Notes: generated from the letters alone by a model not told the origin. A DNA stretch of 64,000 bases from Natronohydrobacter thiooxidans (GCF_001884735.1 NZ_MJAP01000033.1:1-64000); one strand, 5' to 3'. Positions 29,801 to 39,485 are shown, numbered from the stretch's first letter. Numbers and translations are program-made.

Positions 29801-30547
29801 ACCGCCGCCCGACAGCTTCTCACCTTCACCACGCAGTGAGCTGAAATTGGTCCCGGTGCCGGAACCATATTTGAACAGGCGCGCTTCGCGCACCCAGAGA
29901 TCCATGATGCCGCCGTCATTGACCAGATCATCCGAGACAGACTGGATGAAGCAAGCATGCGGCTGGGGGTGTTCATAGCTTGATTTCGATTTCACCAGCT
30001 TGTGGGTGAAAGGATCGACATAGAAATGGCCCTGCGACGGGCCGTCGATGCCGTAAGCCCAATGCAGGCCGGTGTTGAACCATTGCGGGCTGTTGGGCGC
30101 GGCCATCTGCGCGGCCAGCATGAAGCGCATCTCGTCGAAATAGGCGCGGGCATCCGATTCGGTGGCGAAATAGCCGCCCTTCCAGCCCCAGTAGCACCAT
30201 GTGCCCGCAAGGCGGTCGAAGACCTGCTTGGCCGAGGATTCGCCGACATAGCGTTCGTCCTCGGGCAGGGCGGCGAGGGCTTTTTCATCGGCGACCGAGC
30301 GCCACAGGAATTCCGGCACGCCTTCTTCGGGCACGCGCTTGAGGGCTGCGGGCACACCAGCCTTGCGGAAATATTTCTGCGCGATCACATCCGAGGCGAC
30401 CTGGCTCCAGCTGCCGGGCACTTCAACCTTGTCATTGCGGAACACCACCGTGCCATCGGGGTTGCGGATTTCGGAAACCGTGGTGGTAAAATCCAGCGCC
30501 GCATAGGCGTCTTTTCCGTCCGTGGTGAAATGCCGCTCGATGATCAT
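26900..30547 (-). CDS. nrdJ: Vitamin B12-dependent ribonucleotide reductase (class II)
   Basis: A 1215-aa adenosylcobalamin-dependent reductase making deoxynucleotides with or without oxygen. Seen are [14 protein letters not shown], the active-site region [40 protein letters not shown], and a C-terminal zinc-ribbon tail with CGECGNY and CMKCNTCGG. The length fits the long alphaproteobacterial NrdJ type. It depends on the cofactor made by the adenosyltransferase at 10.7-11.2 kb. I found no cobalamin riboswitch in the leader. Confidence 0.96.
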   Translation of the reverse strand: MIIERHFTTDGKDAYAALDFTTTVSEIRNPDGTVVFRNDKVEVPGSWSQVASDVIAQKYFRKAGVPAALKRVPEEGVPEFLWRSVADEKALAALPEDERYVGESSAKQVFDRLAGTWCYWGWKGGYFATESDARAYFDEMRFMLAAQMAAPNSPQWFNTGLHWAYGIDGPSQGHFYVDPFTHKLVKSKSSYEHPQPHACFIQSVSDDLVNDGGIMDLWVREARLFKYGSGTGTNFSSLRGEGEKLSGGGKSSGLMGFLKIGDRAAGAIKSGGTTRRAAKMVICDMDHPDIEEFINWKVIEEQKVASLVAGSKAHEARLNDIFGAIRAWDGSTEDAVDPSKNPALKSAIKAAKKALIPETYVGRVLQYARQGYDSIEFPTYDTDWDSEAYITVSGQNSNNSVRVTDAFLQAVKDDADWELLRRTDGKVAKTVKARELWDQVGHAAWACADPGIQFHDTVNAWHTCPADGAIRGSNPCSEYMFLDDTACNLASMNLLKFYDGTRFNAEAYMHATRLWTITLEVSVMMAQFPSKEIAQRSYEFRTLGLGYANIGGLLMNMGYGYDSTEGRALCGALTALMTGVSYATSAEMAGELGAFPGYKKNADHMLRVIRNHRRAAHGESDYEQVNVAPVALDAKGCPDQRLIELARAAWDEALALGEQHGFRNAQATVIAPTGTIGLVMDCDTTGIEPDFALVKFKKLAGGGYFKIINQSVPAALRKLGYRESEIGEIIAYAVGHGSLGQAPGINHTSLIGHGFGPKEIEKIEAALPSAFDIRFVFNQWTLGETFCRETLGIPAAELNNPTFDLLRHLGFTRAQIDAANDHVCGTMTLEGAPHLKLDHYNVFDCANPCGKKGTRYLSVDSHIHMMAAAQSFISGAISKTINMPNSATIEETLAAYELSWSLGIKANALYRDGSKLSQPLAAALIEDDEEAEEVLETGTPQQKAQVIAEKIVEKVIVKEVIRRHREKLPERRKGYTQKAIVGGHKVYLRTGEYGDGKLGEIFIDMHKEGAGFRAMMNNFAIAVSVGLQYGVPLEEFVDAFTFTRFEPAGMVQGNDSIKNATSILDYIFRELAVSYLDRTDLAHVKPAGTAFDDLGAGENEGTRNVAEVSDDAASRSLEVLRQISSTGYLRKRLPTELTVLQGGQSVTSFATDGVSAIAMQAVESETMTVAPLDARARAKMQGYEGDPCGECGNYTLVRNGTCMKCNTCGGTSGCS

Positions 30548-30722
30548 GGTGCCTTGGCCCTTCTTGTCTCTGTCCCGATATCTCGGTGACCCAAATTCCT
30601 GATGGGATCAGATCACGCGCAACCCGCGGCCAAAACGCCGGTTCCATTGGCATGGACTGCTCAATGAGTGGTGATGTCGTTCACTGTATCCCTGTCCCGG
30701 GCGCCACCAGCCTGCTTTTCGC

Positions 30723-30731
30723 ATTATACCA
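30723..30731 (-). promoter_or_regulatory. Extended -10 promoter element, likely for nrdJ
   Basis: The minus strand reads TGGTATAAT, a perfect extended -10 (TGnTATAAT), about 175 bases before the nrdJ start. The -35 position has no good match, which an extended -10 can tolerate. The remaining intergenic sequence shows no ORF or riboswitch that I can support. Confidence 0.5.
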
Positions 30732-30894
30732 GATGTAGTGGTTGCCCTGAGAACCTCCACAATCTGACGTATGAATAGGGGACTCGTCAACGGAAAATTC
30801 ACCCCTTGGGACATGAAAATTCGCTTGACCCTGCCGCAGTCGGGCTAAGCCCTTGGGGCGACTCGAAAGTTAATGAAGCGCGGGGCTGAAAACC

Positions 30895-30926
30895 AAAAAA
30901 CCGCGATCCGAAGATCGCGGTTTTTT
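30895..30926 (-). terminator. Terminator after tRNA-Gly
   Basis: A perfect 14-bp stem (30895-30908 against 30913-30926) with a 4-base loop, A6 on one side and T6 on the other. It ends the tRNA-Gly transcript and separates it from nrdJ. Confidence 0.93.
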
Positions 30927-30929
30927 GAT

Positions 30930-31004
30930 TGGAGCGGGCGATGAGATTCGAACTCACGACCCTAACCTTGGCAAGGTTATGCTCTACCCCTGAGCTACGC
31001 CCGC
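30930..31004 (-). tRNA. tRNA-Gly (GCC)
   Basis: A complete cloverleaf on the minus strand: acceptor GCGGGCG/CGCCCGC, D-stem GCTC/GAGC, anticodon loop TTGCCAA with anticodon GCC, and T-loop TTCGAAT. The 3' CCA is encoded (30930-30932). Confidence 0.96.
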
Positions 31005-31021
31005 CCCGTTGACGTGTCGCG

Positions 31022-31050
31022 GATTTACAAACTCTCCCCACCCCCTGCAA
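31022..31050 (-). promoter_or_regulatory. Possible promoter of tRNA-Gly
   Basis: On the minus strand TTGCAG (31050-31045) and TAAATC (31027-31022) are 17 bases apart, ending 17 bases before the tRNA. Both boxes match the consensus only partly. Confidence 0.35.
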
Positions 31051-31193
31051 GAGGAAAAAGCCATTCTGCGCGTGTTTTTTTCGCGCCCGGTCTGCGGGTC
31101 TAACGCAGGTTTAACGATTGCTGCGCAATCCTTGGCCAGCGCGGCGTGCTATCTGCAGATTCGGTGCCCGCGCTGCAGCGAGCGGGGGAAAGG

Positions 31194-31406
31194 ATGATGC
31201 AAGGACAATCGCAACACTGGCTACGGGCCACCGCACCGCGCGCGACGCTCTCGGAAGATTTGCGCGTCCTGCGCCAGCTTGAAGGCGTGATCGACCGGCT
31301 GGACAGTTTCGAGGTCGAGGCCCCGCAGAAGCGGCTGAGTCTGGGGCAGATGGCGCGGGGGCTGGAGAAGCGGCTTGCGCGATTGCGCGCCCTGCCGCGT
31401 GATTGA
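31194..31406 (+). CDS. Small unknown protein, about 70 aa
   Basis: This ORF starts MMQGQSQHWL (ATG at 31194 or 31197) after a purine-rich GGGGAAAGG and ends LRALPRD. It is predicted to be helical and charged (DLRVLRQLEGVIDRLDSFEV). I do not recognise the family. Third-position GC bias supports coding, but there is no operon context; the tRNA-Gly gene is divergent and the next gene convergent. Confidence 0.55.
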   Translation: MMQGQSQHWLRATAPRATLSEDLRVLRQLEGVIDRLDSFEVEAPQKRLSLGQMARGLEKRLARLRALPRD

Positions 31407-31698
31407 GGGCGGGGCTCTGAGGCCGATTCTGGCTGCGGTCGGGGCGTTCCCGCCTGACGCGCGGCCCGGTTCTGGGGATATGGCCCGGTCTCGGCATATC
31501 CGGCCCAAGCGCCAGTGAGTCCGGTCGCAGGTGAAGTCAGGCGCAGGTGACGCCAGTCGGCGGTGGCCTCGGTCGCCGGTGAACCTGAGCCTTGCTGACC
31601 CCATCCGCGCGTGAGCGGGCTGCCGCGCCGACCAATCACCGGTCGGCTTCAGATCGGGCGGGTTTCGATCAGGCGGGTTCGAGATCCGGCAATGCGCT
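31407..31698. other. Noncoding stretch with imperfect direct repeats
   Basis: No convincing gene is seen. GGTCGCAGGTGAA (31523-31535) recurs as GGTCGCCGGTGAA (31571-31583), each preceded by GCCAGT. Near 31650-31690 there is a short direct repeat, GATCGGGCGGGTTTC / GATCAGGCGGGTTC. It may be remnant repeats downstream of the J-domain gene. Confidence 0.4.
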
Positions 31699-32334
31699 TC
31701 AGTCGCGGAAGTTGCGGCTGTCCTTGATCTGGTCCCAGGCCCAGACCACTTCCTGCAGCCGGTCCTCATCCGTGCGCGCACCGGCATTGCGGTCGGGATG
31801 CAGGTCTTTGACCAGGCTCTTGTATTGCTTGCGAATCTCGCCGCGCGACCAGCTGTCGCGCGCATCAAGGATCTCCAGCGCCTTGCGCTCGGTCGGGGGT
31901 AGTTTGCGGGTGCCGCCCATGGGCGAGGTGCGACCGGGATTCTGTGTGGCCTTCTCGCCCAGCACCTGATGCGGATCCTCGATCCCCAGCCGCTGCCATG
32001 CCAGCCGCTCGTCATCGCGCCCCAGCGGTTTGGTGGCCCGGCCCCAGACGCGATCACGCTCCATTTCGTCCAGCATCTCCGATTCGGTCTGGCCTTCGAA
32101 ATAGTTCCATTTCAGATTGTATTCGCGCGCGTGATCCTTGCAGAACCACAGATATTCATTCAGCGCATCCGAGGATTTCGGACAGCGGTATTTGCCATCC
32201 TCGGTGCAGCCCGGATGCTCGCATTGACGCACCGATGTTTCCCATGCCCCCGACATGCCGCGACGTCCGCGCGCGCGCTTCTTCTTGTCACTCGATGCGC
32301 GAATGTCGAAATCAAAGAGCGGTTTGCGGTCCAT
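31699..32334 (-). CDS. J-domain (DnaJ-like) molecular chaperone
   Basis: A 211-aa protein with a C-terminal J domain (about residues 145-205) containing the HPD motif (KDLHPDRNAG), which stimulates Hsp70 ATPase. The N-terminal half carries a conserved cysteine cluster (CEHPGCTEDGKYRCP and FCKDHA) that may bind zinc. This layout is common in alphaproteobacteria, and the partner is probably DnaK. It is divergent from bolA. Confidence 0.88.
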   Translation of the reverse strand: MDRKPLFDFDIRASSDKKKRARGRRGMSGAWETSVRQCEHPGCTEDGKYRCPKSSDALNEYLWFCKDHAREYNLKWNYFEGQTESEMLDEMERDRVWGRATKPLGRDDERLAWQRLGIEDPHQVLGEKATQNPGRTSPMGGTRKLPPTERKALEILDARDSWSRGEIRKQYKSLVKDLHPDRNAGARTDEDRLQEVVWAWDQIKDSRNFRD

Positions 32335-32455
32335 GCGTCGTCCTGTCTGGTCTTGTGCCCTGCGCGTCCGAGTGAAAGCGGTCCGGGGACTTTCCGACTC
32401 GGAGGCAGCAGTCTATGTATCTTTTGCAAAGGTTTGAAGGCCCAAGGGAAAGCAG

Positions 32456-32713
32456 ATGCGTATTTGTGATGAAATTGAAAACCGGCTGCGCGCGGCCTTT
32501 TCGCCCGAGATGCTGCAGGTCGAGGATGACAGCGAAAGCCATCGCGGGCATGGCGGCTGGCGCGAGGGCGGCGAGACGCATTTCAACGTTCTGATCCGTG
32601 CGCCCCAATTCGCCGAGATGAGTCGCGTTGCGCGCCATCGCGCCGTGCATGCCGCACTCGGGGCCGATCTGGTGGGCCGGATCCATGCGCTCGCGCTTGA
32701 TATCCGGGGCTGA
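32456..32713 (+). CDS. bolA: BolA-family protein
   Basis: An 85-aa BolA-like protein with the class II KH-like fold; ETHFNVLIRAPQFAEMSRVARHRAVHAAL holds the family motif. BolA proteins pair with monothiol glutaredoxins in iron-sulfur trafficking and stress regulation. An AAGGGA site precedes the ATG. The 121 bases to the divergent J-domain gene should hold both promoters. Confidence 0.9.
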   Translation: MRICDEIENRLRAAFSPEMLQVEDDSESHRGHGGWREGGETHFNVLIRAPQFAEMSRVARHRAVHAALGADLVGRIHALALDIRG

Positions 32714-32722
32714 GAAGCCCGC

Positions 32723-33145
32723 TTAGCGGGCGTCCTCGGAACCGGTGGCCTGCGGGCGGAACATCGGCTCGCGGCGGCTGTCATGCACCGGTTTTTCAGC
32801 GTTGGGGCGGTCCAGCAGCACCGGGTCGACCCGTTCCGCGCGGGCAGGCGGTGCGATGCTGGGCGTGGCAGGGGCCGCGTCGCGTTCGCTCAGATGCTCG
32901 GCCAGTGTTTCGGCGCTGGGGCGGCGGAAGATCATCAGGTGGTTTTCCACCACGACCGAGCCGCGAAAGCCCTTGCGTTCATCGCTGGGCAGGGTTTCGC
33001 TGCGCCAGAATTCCCAGCCTTCGGCCGCGAGTTCGTTCATCAGCTCGGTGACGGCATGGGCGAAACGCTCTGCGGGCGTTTTCAGGCTCTTGACCTTGCT
33101 GCCCTTTCGCGGGGCGGGCAGGGCGAGATACTCATACATCTGCAT
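32723..33145 (-). CDS. DUF4177 domain protein
   Basis: A 140-aa protein with an N-terminal DUF4177-like segment (MYEYLALPAP, then ELMNELAAEGWEFWRSETL). A proline-rich, probably disordered tail follows. AGGA lies six bases before the ATG at 33145. Function unknown. It is convergent with bolA, 9 bases apart. Confidence 0.8.
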   Translation of the reverse strand: MQMYEYLALPAPRKGSKVKSLKTPAERFAHAVTELMNELAAEGWEFWRSETLPSDERKGFRGSVVVENHLMIFRRPSAETLAEHLSERDAAPATPSIAPPARAERVDPVLLDRPNAEKPVHDSRREPMFRPQATGSEDAR

Positions 33146-33286
33146 CGGCTGTCCTGTGTCTCTGTCCGGGTCATATGGTGCAAGGTTCCGGAGCCTTAGA
33201 ACAGAACCCCCCGGCGCGCAACCGCCGCCGGTGCACATTCGCGACAGCCGGGTGTCAGCAGGGGAATGCGTGATTTCGGGAGAGGC

Positions 33287-33360
33287 TGGAGGCGAGTACC
33301 GGAATCGAACCGGTGTTCACGGATTTGCAATCCGCTGCGTAACCACTCCGCCAACTCGCC
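33287..33360 (-). tRNA. tRNA-Cys (GCA)
   Basis: A full cloverleaf on the minus strand: acceptor GGCGAGT/ACTCGCC, anticodon loop TTGCAAA with anticodon GCA, T-arm CCGGT-TCGATTC, and encoded CCA (33287-33289). Confidence 0.96.
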
Positions 33361-33397
33361 AGCCTGCGCGCCTGATTAGAGGCGCGCGGGATGCGCG

Positions 33398-33781
33398 TCA
33401 AGGGCGCATCAGCACCATCGGGCCGATATTGCGCCCGGCCAGAATATGCACATGCAGATGCGGCACTTCCTGCACCCCGTCATTGCCCGCATTGGCGATC
33501 ATCCGGTAGCCATTGCCCCCGGTGCCCGGTGCCACGCCCAGTTCGTCGCAGACGGCCCCGATGGCGCGGGTGTAATCGAGGATCTCGGCATCGGTGGCCG
33601 TGCGGGCGAAATGGTCGTAGCAGACATAGGGCCCTTTGGGGATCACCAGCACATGATGCGGCGCTTTGGGCGCGATATCGCTGAAGGCAAGGCTGTGCTC
33701 GGATTCGTAGAGTTTCTTGCAGGGGATTTCGCCGCGCAGGATTTTCGCAAAGATGTTCTGGTCGTCATACTGATACTCCAT
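33398..33781 (-). CDS. HIT-family nucleotide-binding protein
   Basis: A 127-aa histidine-triad protein of the HINT branch. The triad is HLHVHILAG near residue 111; IFAKILRGEIPCKKLYE and HHVLVIPKGPY precede it. Such enzymes hydrolyse nucleoside phosphoramidates or similar AMP conjugates. It lies 4 bases after the aldehyde dehydrogenase stop and is probably co-transcribed. Confidence 0.92.
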   Translation of the reverse strand: MEYQYDDQNIFAKILRGEIPCKKLYESEHSLAFSDIAPKAPHHVLVIPKGPYVCYDHFARTATDAEILDYTRAIGAVCDELGVAPGTGGNGYRMIANAGNDGVQEVPHLHVHILAGRNIGPMVLMRP

Positions 33782-33785
33782 TGCC

Positions 33786-35231
33786 TTACTCCGCGTCATT
33801 CGCCCAGCCTGCGACGGCTTTGACTTCCAGAAAATCCTCGATCCCCCAGACACCGCCTTCGCGCCCGTTGCCCGATTGCTTCATGCCGCCAAAGGGGGCA
33901 CCGGCCCCACGCGACTTGCCGTTCATCTCGATCATGCCCGCGCGCAACTGCCGCGCCAGCCGGTTGCGCCGCGCGCCATCCTGCGACTGGACATAATTGG
34001 TCAGGCCATAGACTGTGTCATTGGCGATGCGCAGGGCTTCTTCCTCGGTGTCAAATGGCAGGATCGACAGGACCGGGCCGAAGATTTCCTCGCGCGCGAT
34101 GGTCATGTCATTGGTCACATCGGCAAAGACGGTGGGGCGGACGAAATAGCCGCGATTGAGCCCCTCGGGGCGACCCAGACCCCCGGCGACGAGCCTTGCG
34201 CCCTCGCTCATGCCCTTCTGGATCAGATCCTGAATCTTGTCGAATTGCATCTGGCTGACCACCGGGCCGATATGCTTGCCGCTTTCGCTGGCCGGGCCGA
34301 CGCTTGTGGCTTCGGCGAGTTCGCGGACCTGTTCGACGGTCTGGTCGTAGATCGCGCGTTCCACCAGCATACGGGTGGGGGCGTTGCAGGACTGGCCCGA
34401 ATTCTGGAAGCAATGCGCGACGCTGCGTTTCACCGCCTTCTCGTCGGCATCGGCAAAGACCAGATTCGCGCCCTTGCCGCCCAGTTCCAGATGCACGCGC
34501 TTGAGCGTCTCGGCGGCATTTTTGGAAATCGCGATGCCGGCGCGGGTGGAGCCGGTGAAGCTGACCATATCGACGTCGGGGTGGCCGGAAAGCTGCGAAC
34601 CGACGCCCGGACCGTCACCATTGACCATGTTATAGACGCCCTTGGGGGTTCCGGCCTCATGCATGATCTCGGTCCAGACCATCGAGGAGAGCGGCGCGAT
34701 TTCGGAGGGTTTCAGCACCATCGTGCAGCCCGCAAGCAGCGCCGGGATCACCTTGAGCGTGACCTGATTCATCGGCCAGTTCCAGGGCGTGATCAGGGCG
34801 CAGACGCCCACGGCCTCGCGGATGATCCGGTCCTCGGGGGCGTGATCGCCCAAGGGGGCGATGAATTCGATCTTCTCGAAGGCCGTGATGAAATTCGTGA
34901 TATGCCAAGTGCCGGAGGTGAACTGGGACTCGCGTGCCAGATCAATCGGTGCGCCCATCTCGGTGCTGATGGCCTGCGACATATCCTCGGCGCGGGATTC
35001 GTAGATCTCCAGGATGCGCTTGACCAATTCGAGCCGCTCGCGCGGGTCGCTATGCATCCAGCCGGGAAGGGCGGCTTTCGCTGCCGCCACGGCCAGATCG
35101 GTATCTGCGGCGCCGCCCAGCGAGATAACCGCGCAGGGCTCTTCGGTGGAAGGGTCGATCACTTCCAGCGATTGCCCGGCGATGGGGTCGCACCATGTGC
35201 CGTTGATATAGAATTGCCGCTTGTCCAGCAT
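33786..35231 (-). CDS. Aldehyde dehydrogenase family protein
   Basis: A 481-aa NAD(P)-dependent aldehyde dehydrogenase. Landmarks are ITPWNWPMNQ, VSFTGSTRAG, the general base in LELGGKGANLV and the catalytic cysteine in NSGQSCNAPTR (about residue 281). The substrate cannot be read from sequence. AGGGAG precedes the ATG. Confidence 0.93.
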   Translation of the reverse strand: MLDKRQFYINGTWCDPIAGQSLEVIDPSTEEPCAVISLGGAADTDLAVAAAKAALPGWMHSDPRERLELVKRILEIYESRAEDMSQAISTEMGAPIDLARESQFTSGTWHITNFITAFEKIEFIAPLGDHAPEDRIIREAVGVCALITPWNWPMNQVTLKVIPALLAGCTMVLKPSEIAPLSSMVWTEIMHEAGTPKGVYNMVNGDGPGVGSQLSGHPDVDMVSFTGSTRAGIAISKNAAETLKRVHLELGGKGANLVFADADEKAVKRSVAHCFQNSGQSCNAPTRMLVERAIYDQTVEQVRELAEATSVGPASESGKHIGPVVSQMQFDKIQDLIQKGMSEGARLVAGGLGRPEGLNRGYFVRPTVFADVTNDMTIAREEIFGPVLSILPFDTEEEALRIANDTVYGLTNYVQSQDGARRNRLARQLRAGMIEMNGKSRGAGAPFGGMKQSGNGREGGVWGIEDFLEVKAVAGWANDAE

Positions 35232-35297
35232 GGTCTTGCTCCCTGTTCACTTGTGCAACATTTGCACCGGGGCGCGGCATGTGCAAGGGCGGGCGCA

Positions 35298-36002
35298 TCA
35301 GCGCAGGCTGATCACCTTGGCGTCTATCGCCAGCATATAGCCCTGCCGCGCGATATTCTTGACCAGCACTTCGGAAATCAACTGATTGCCCAGCGTGTCG
35401 CGCAGCCGCTTGATGCGGGTCGCGCCCGCGGCTTCGTCGCAATCGGCCTCGCTGCGGCCCGATATCACCGCCTCGATGGCCGCGCCCGAGAGCACGTCAT
35501 CGTCGATCCGGGCTTCGGCCAGAACAGCGAGCGTTTCGACAGCGGCGGGGGTGAGCTTGAATTCCATGTCATTGATCGCGACCGAATTCGTGGCCCGGTC
35601 GATCACCAGCTGCGAGATCTGCAGCCCCTGTTTCTCGACCATCGCCATGCGCCGGTTCAGCGTGATCAGGATCACGATCACCACGAAAGACGTGACCAGA
35701 AGCCCGGTGGCAAAGACCAGCAGCACGAAGATCACGATGCGGTAAGAGACCAGCGTTTCGGAAAATGCCGTGCCCGATTGCGCAAGGATTTCCAGCAGTT
35801 TGATTTCCGCCTGCGAGGTCAGATCGGCGTTTTCCACGAAAACCCGTTCCACCCGGTCATTGAAGGCCCCGGCATCGGGCAGGTTGAGAAACAGCAGCAC
35901 AGCGGTCAGCGCCAGTACCGCGACAATCGCGACAATGCCCCAGATGACCGCCCGGCTGCCCAGCCGGATCAGGTCGCTAGCGACGATGGATGACCCCTGC
36001 AT
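35298..36002 (-). CDS. Membrane-anchored winged-helix transcriptional regulator
   Basis: A 234-aa protein with TM1 at about residues 17-39, an external loop of about 45 residues, TM2 at about 87-112 and a cytoplasmic C-terminal OmpR/PhoB-type winged helix. The DNA-binding part is read from FKLTPAAVETLAVLA, VLSGAAIEAVISG, TRIKRLRDTLGN and VKNIARQGYML. ToxR/CadC regulators have the reverse order (DNA-binding domain first). The start at 36002 has AGGAG six bases upstream, within the end of the preceding gene (26-base overlap). It probably senses an envelope signal. Confidence 0.8.
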   Translation of the reverse strand: MQGSSIVASDLIRLGSRAVIWGIVAIVAVLALTAVLLFLNLPDAGAFNDRVERVFVENADLTSQAEIKLLEILAQSGTAFSETLVSYRIVIFVLLVFATGLLVTSFVVIVILITLNRRMAMVEKQGLQISQLVIDRATNSVAINDMEFKLTPAAVETLAVLAEARIDDDVLSGAAIEAVISGRSEADCDEAAGATRIKRLRDTLGNQLISEVLVKNIARQGYMLAIDAKVISLR

Positions 36003-36267
36003 TGGCGCTCCTGCGCTGAAACTCGGATGCGTCAAAAATGGACTCGATTTGCAAGAGCGTCCAGCCGGAACCTGCGATTACAGCTCTGGCGTAGTCCGTG
36101 GCCGCCTGCCGCGAGCCACAGGCCGAGGCAGGCAGTTCGACAATCCCGTATTGCAGGCGCAACGGGTTGTCCTGTTTTGCTTTGAAATCCGCGTAGCACT
36201 GGGCCGAGGCTTGCGTCGCAAGCGCCAGACCAGCCAGAAGCGCGAAGAGGCGGAGGGCGTGTTTCAT
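35977..36267 (-). CDS. Small exported protein upstream of the membrane regulator
   Basis: A 96-aa protein with a signal peptide (MKHALRLFALLAGLALATQASA). Its mature part is QCYADFKAKQDNPLRLQYG... with a second cysteine in PASACGS, so one disulfide is possible. The end overlaps the membrane winged-helix gene by 26 bases, so the two are translated as a pair. By analogy with ToxR-ToxS it could be the periplasmic partner of that regulator; this is inference. Confidence 0.75.
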   Translation of the reverse strand: MKHALRLFALLAGLALATQASAQCYADFKAKQDNPLRLQYGIVELPASACGSRQAATDYARAVIAGSGWTLLQIESIFDASEFQRRSANAGVIHRR

Positions 36268-36300
36268 AGGCGAAGATCTGCCAGTTCGCGGGGCGCTATT

Positions 36301-36355
36301 CAATATCAGGGGCAGTGTTTTGCCCATGTTATCCGATAGCAGCCCCCCGATATTG
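36301..36355. promoter_or_regulatory. Inverted repeat in a divergent promoter region
   Basis: CAATATC (36301-36307) followed by GGGGC (36309-36313) is mirrored by GCCCC (36342-36346) and GATATTG (36349-36355). It sits in the 150 bases between the minus-strand exported-protein/regulator pair and the plus-strand cysteine-repeat gene, a plausible operator for both directions. Confidence 0.4.
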
Positions 36356-36417
36356 CCTGTCGGGGCGTATCGCGGCGAAGCTTGGGGCATGATCTTTGTC
36401 TTGAAAGGACCAGTCCC

Positions 36418-37032
36418 ATGCTTTCCTGTTTCTCGAAAGTCAGGCAGCGGACGACCAGCCTGCTTGCGGCTTCCGCACTGGCCGTCGCGGCCATCGGCGC
36501 GGCCCCGACCCCGGCCTCTGCCTCGGATGACCAGTTGCTGAAATTCCTGCTGGGGGCGACGGCGGTGGCGATCATCGTGCATTCGGCGTCGCGCTCGCAG
36601 GGGCGCGCGCAGGCAGCGCCCGCCCGAGGCTTGCCGCAGCATTGCCGCGAGACCCTGAGTATCCGTGGTCGCCATGTTGTCGTCTATAACGCGCAATGCA
36701 TGCATCGCGCCGGGCTGCGCAATCTGCCCGCGCAGTGCCATGAAACCATCCGCACCAATCGCGGCATGCGCAGCGTCTATCGCGCGCGCTGTCTGGAAGC
36801 ACAGTCACCGCGCCGGGGCCCGCCATCGCATGCGCGTGGCCGGGGGCCGGGGCTGCCCGGCTGGTGCTCGACCAGCTATCAGTATCGCGGGCGCTGGCAT
36901 GACGGATATTCCGCCTCCTGCCTGCAGCAGGCCGGTGTGAGGAACCTGCCCTCAACCTGTCTGGTGGCCGGCAGCGGTGGGAAGGTCTATGCAGCGCAAT
37001 GCCTGCGCAGCGAAGGCCATGGCCGTCGGTGA
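36418..37032 (+). CDS. Exported cysteine-pair repeat protein
   Basis: A 204-aa protein with a signal peptide of about 35 residues ending near PASASD, a hydrophobic stretch (LLKFLLGATAVAIIV), then four related units each with two cysteines. Examples are LPQHCRETLSIRG...YNAQCMHRAGLRN, LPAQCHETIRTNRG...YRARCLE, WCSTSYQYRG...YSASCLQQAGVRN and LPSTCLVAGSGG...YAAQCLRSEG. The pattern suggests one disulfide per unit in the periplasm. I do not recognise the family. AAGGA precedes the ATG. Confidence 0.78.
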   Translation: MLSCFSKVRQRTTSLLAASALAVAAIGAAPTPASASDDQLLKFLLGATAVAIIVHSASRSQGRAQAAPARGLPQHCRETLSIRGRHVVVYNAQCMHRAGLRNLPAQCHETIRTNRGMRSVYRARCLEAQSPRRGPPSHARGRGPGLPGWCSTSYQYRGRWHDGYSASCLQQAGVRNLPSTCLVAGSGGKVYAAQCLRSEGHGRR

Positions 37033-37165
37033 CGCTGATCCGGCGCGGGGGGATCTCCGCGCCAGTTTCCCGCGCGACGGCAGGCATGACCGAAACCGGA
37101 GTTCGGCGAATCGCGGGCTTGTGGTAGGCTGATGGCACTATCTTGCTGCCAACAGGAGGTTTCAC

Positions 37166-37414
37166 ATGACTGGATTGTTGACGCGCCTTGCGGCGCGCGG
37201 GGCCGCGAGCCTGAGTATCTGTGCGCTTGTCGGGGCGCTTGTGGTAACGACGCCCACGCAGGTGAAAGCATCTGAATGGCTGGCCGTCGCGGTGGGGGCG
37301 GCGATGCTCGGGATCGTCCTGGGGGGCGGCGCGAAGGCGCCGAAGAAACCCGAATACAAGGTCATTGCGCGGCTTTGCGAAAACCCCAAGACCGGCCTCT
37401 ATCACAAGTGCTGA
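37166..37414 (+). CDS. Small membrane or exported protein, 82 aa
   Basis: A strong AGGAGG site precedes the ATG. The protein has two hydrophobic stretches (residues about 12-30 and 38-55) with [16 protein letters not shown] between them, and a C-terminal tail with two cysteines ([13 protein letters not shown]). The N-terminal layout (signal-like segment, SDDQ/SEW, then a GA-rich helix) resembles that of the cysteine-repeat protein upstream, suggesting a shared origin. Unknown function. Confidence 0.65.
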   Translation: MTGLLTRLAARGAASLSICALVGALVVTTPTQVKASEWLAVAVGAAMLGIVLGGGAKAPKKPEYKVIARLCENPKTGLYHKC

Positions 37415-37490
37415 ACATCCGTGTCGAAAGGCGTTCGGTTTTTGCGCGGTCGGGGCTTGCCCCGGCCGTTTTTCGTGGCAGAAGGGCTGT

Positions 37491-38120
37491 ATGAGCCTGC
37501 AGCGTCCCGATTTCAGCCATGAGAGCCAGCTTGCCCTGACTGGCGCGTCCTGCATCGTCGGGGTCGATGAGGCCGGGCGCGGGCCGCTGGCGGGGCCGGT
37601 CACGGCGGCAGCGGTCCGGCTGAATCCCGGGGATCTGCCGCAGGGGCTGCAGGATTCGAAACGGCTGAGTGCCACCGCGCGCGAAGCGCTTTTCGCGCAG
37701 ATCATGGCGCGGGCCGAGGTCGGGATCGGCCATGCCAGCCCCGCCGAGATCGACGCGATCAACATTCTTCAGGCGACATATCTGGCGATGATGCGCGCGA
37801 TCGCGGCGCTGCCCCGCGCGCCGGACCGGCTGCTGATCGACGGCAATCGCCTGCCGCGCGATCTGCCCTGTCCGGCGCAGGCGGTGGTCAAGGGCGATGG
37901 CAAGGTGATGTCCATCGCCGCGGCAAGCATCATCGCCAAGGTGACACGCGACCGGATCATGGCGGATCTGGACCGCAGATACCCCGGCTATGGCTGGGCC
38001 GGGAATGCCGGATATCCGACGAAGCGTCACATAAATGCCATAGCGGATCTGGGCGTGACCCCCGAGCATAGACGCTCTTTCGCGCCGATACGCAAAATCT
38101 TGTGTCCAGATCTTACATGA
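37491..38120 (+). CDS. rnhB: Ribonuclease HII
   Basis: A 209-aa enzyme that cleaves RNA in RNA-DNA hybrids and at single ribonucleotides. Catalytic acidic residues are in [15 protein letters not shown] (Asp-Glu), with LLIDGN and [13 protein letters not shown] further on. The start MSLQRPDF at 37491 is chosen; the frame extends upstream without conserved sequence. ccrM follows after 106 bases. Confidence 0.95.
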   Translation: MSLQRPDFSHESQLALTGASCIVGVDEAGRGPLAGPVTAAAVRLNPGDLPQGLQDSKRLSATAREALFAQIMARAEVGIGHASPAEIDAINILQATYLAMMRAIAALPRAPDRLLIDGNRLPRDLPCPAQAVVKGDGKVMSIAAASIIAKVTRDRIMADLDRRYPGYGWAGNAGYPTKRHINAIADLGVTPEHRRSFAPIRKILCPDLT

Positions 38121-38140
38121 AGAAAAGATTTTAAAACCCT

Positions 38141-39330
<1,190 letters not shown>

Positions 39331-39373
39331 AGTTTACCGCCGGTGTCCCGTGTTACCCGCCGGGATGCCTACT

Positions 39374-39402
39374 GACCCCGCCTTCATGGCGGGGTTTTTT
39401 TG
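39374..39402 (+). terminator. Terminator of ccrM
   Basis: The stem ACCCCGCC (39375-39382) pairs with GGCGGGGT (39388-39395) around a 5-base loop, and T7 follows. Confidence 0.92.
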
Positions 39403-39424
39403 TCATTTTCTTGCTTCAAATACT

Positions 39425-39448
39425 CAAAACCGCCCCCGTCAGGGGGCG
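39425..39448 (-). terminator. Probable terminator of the AhpD-like gene
   Basis: CGCCCCC (39431-39437) pairs with GGGGGCG (39442-39448); on the minus strand GTTTT follows. It lies 38 bases beyond the stop codon. Confidence 0.65.
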
Positions 39449-39485
39449 AATGCAAAAAACCTGCGGCGCCAGCCGCTCCGCTGGA

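Noticed and set aside
30548-30890. Possible cobalamin riboswitch or NrdR box before nrdJ
   Set aside because: No B12-box-like sequence or convincing NrdR palindrome was seen; only an extended -10 element stands out.
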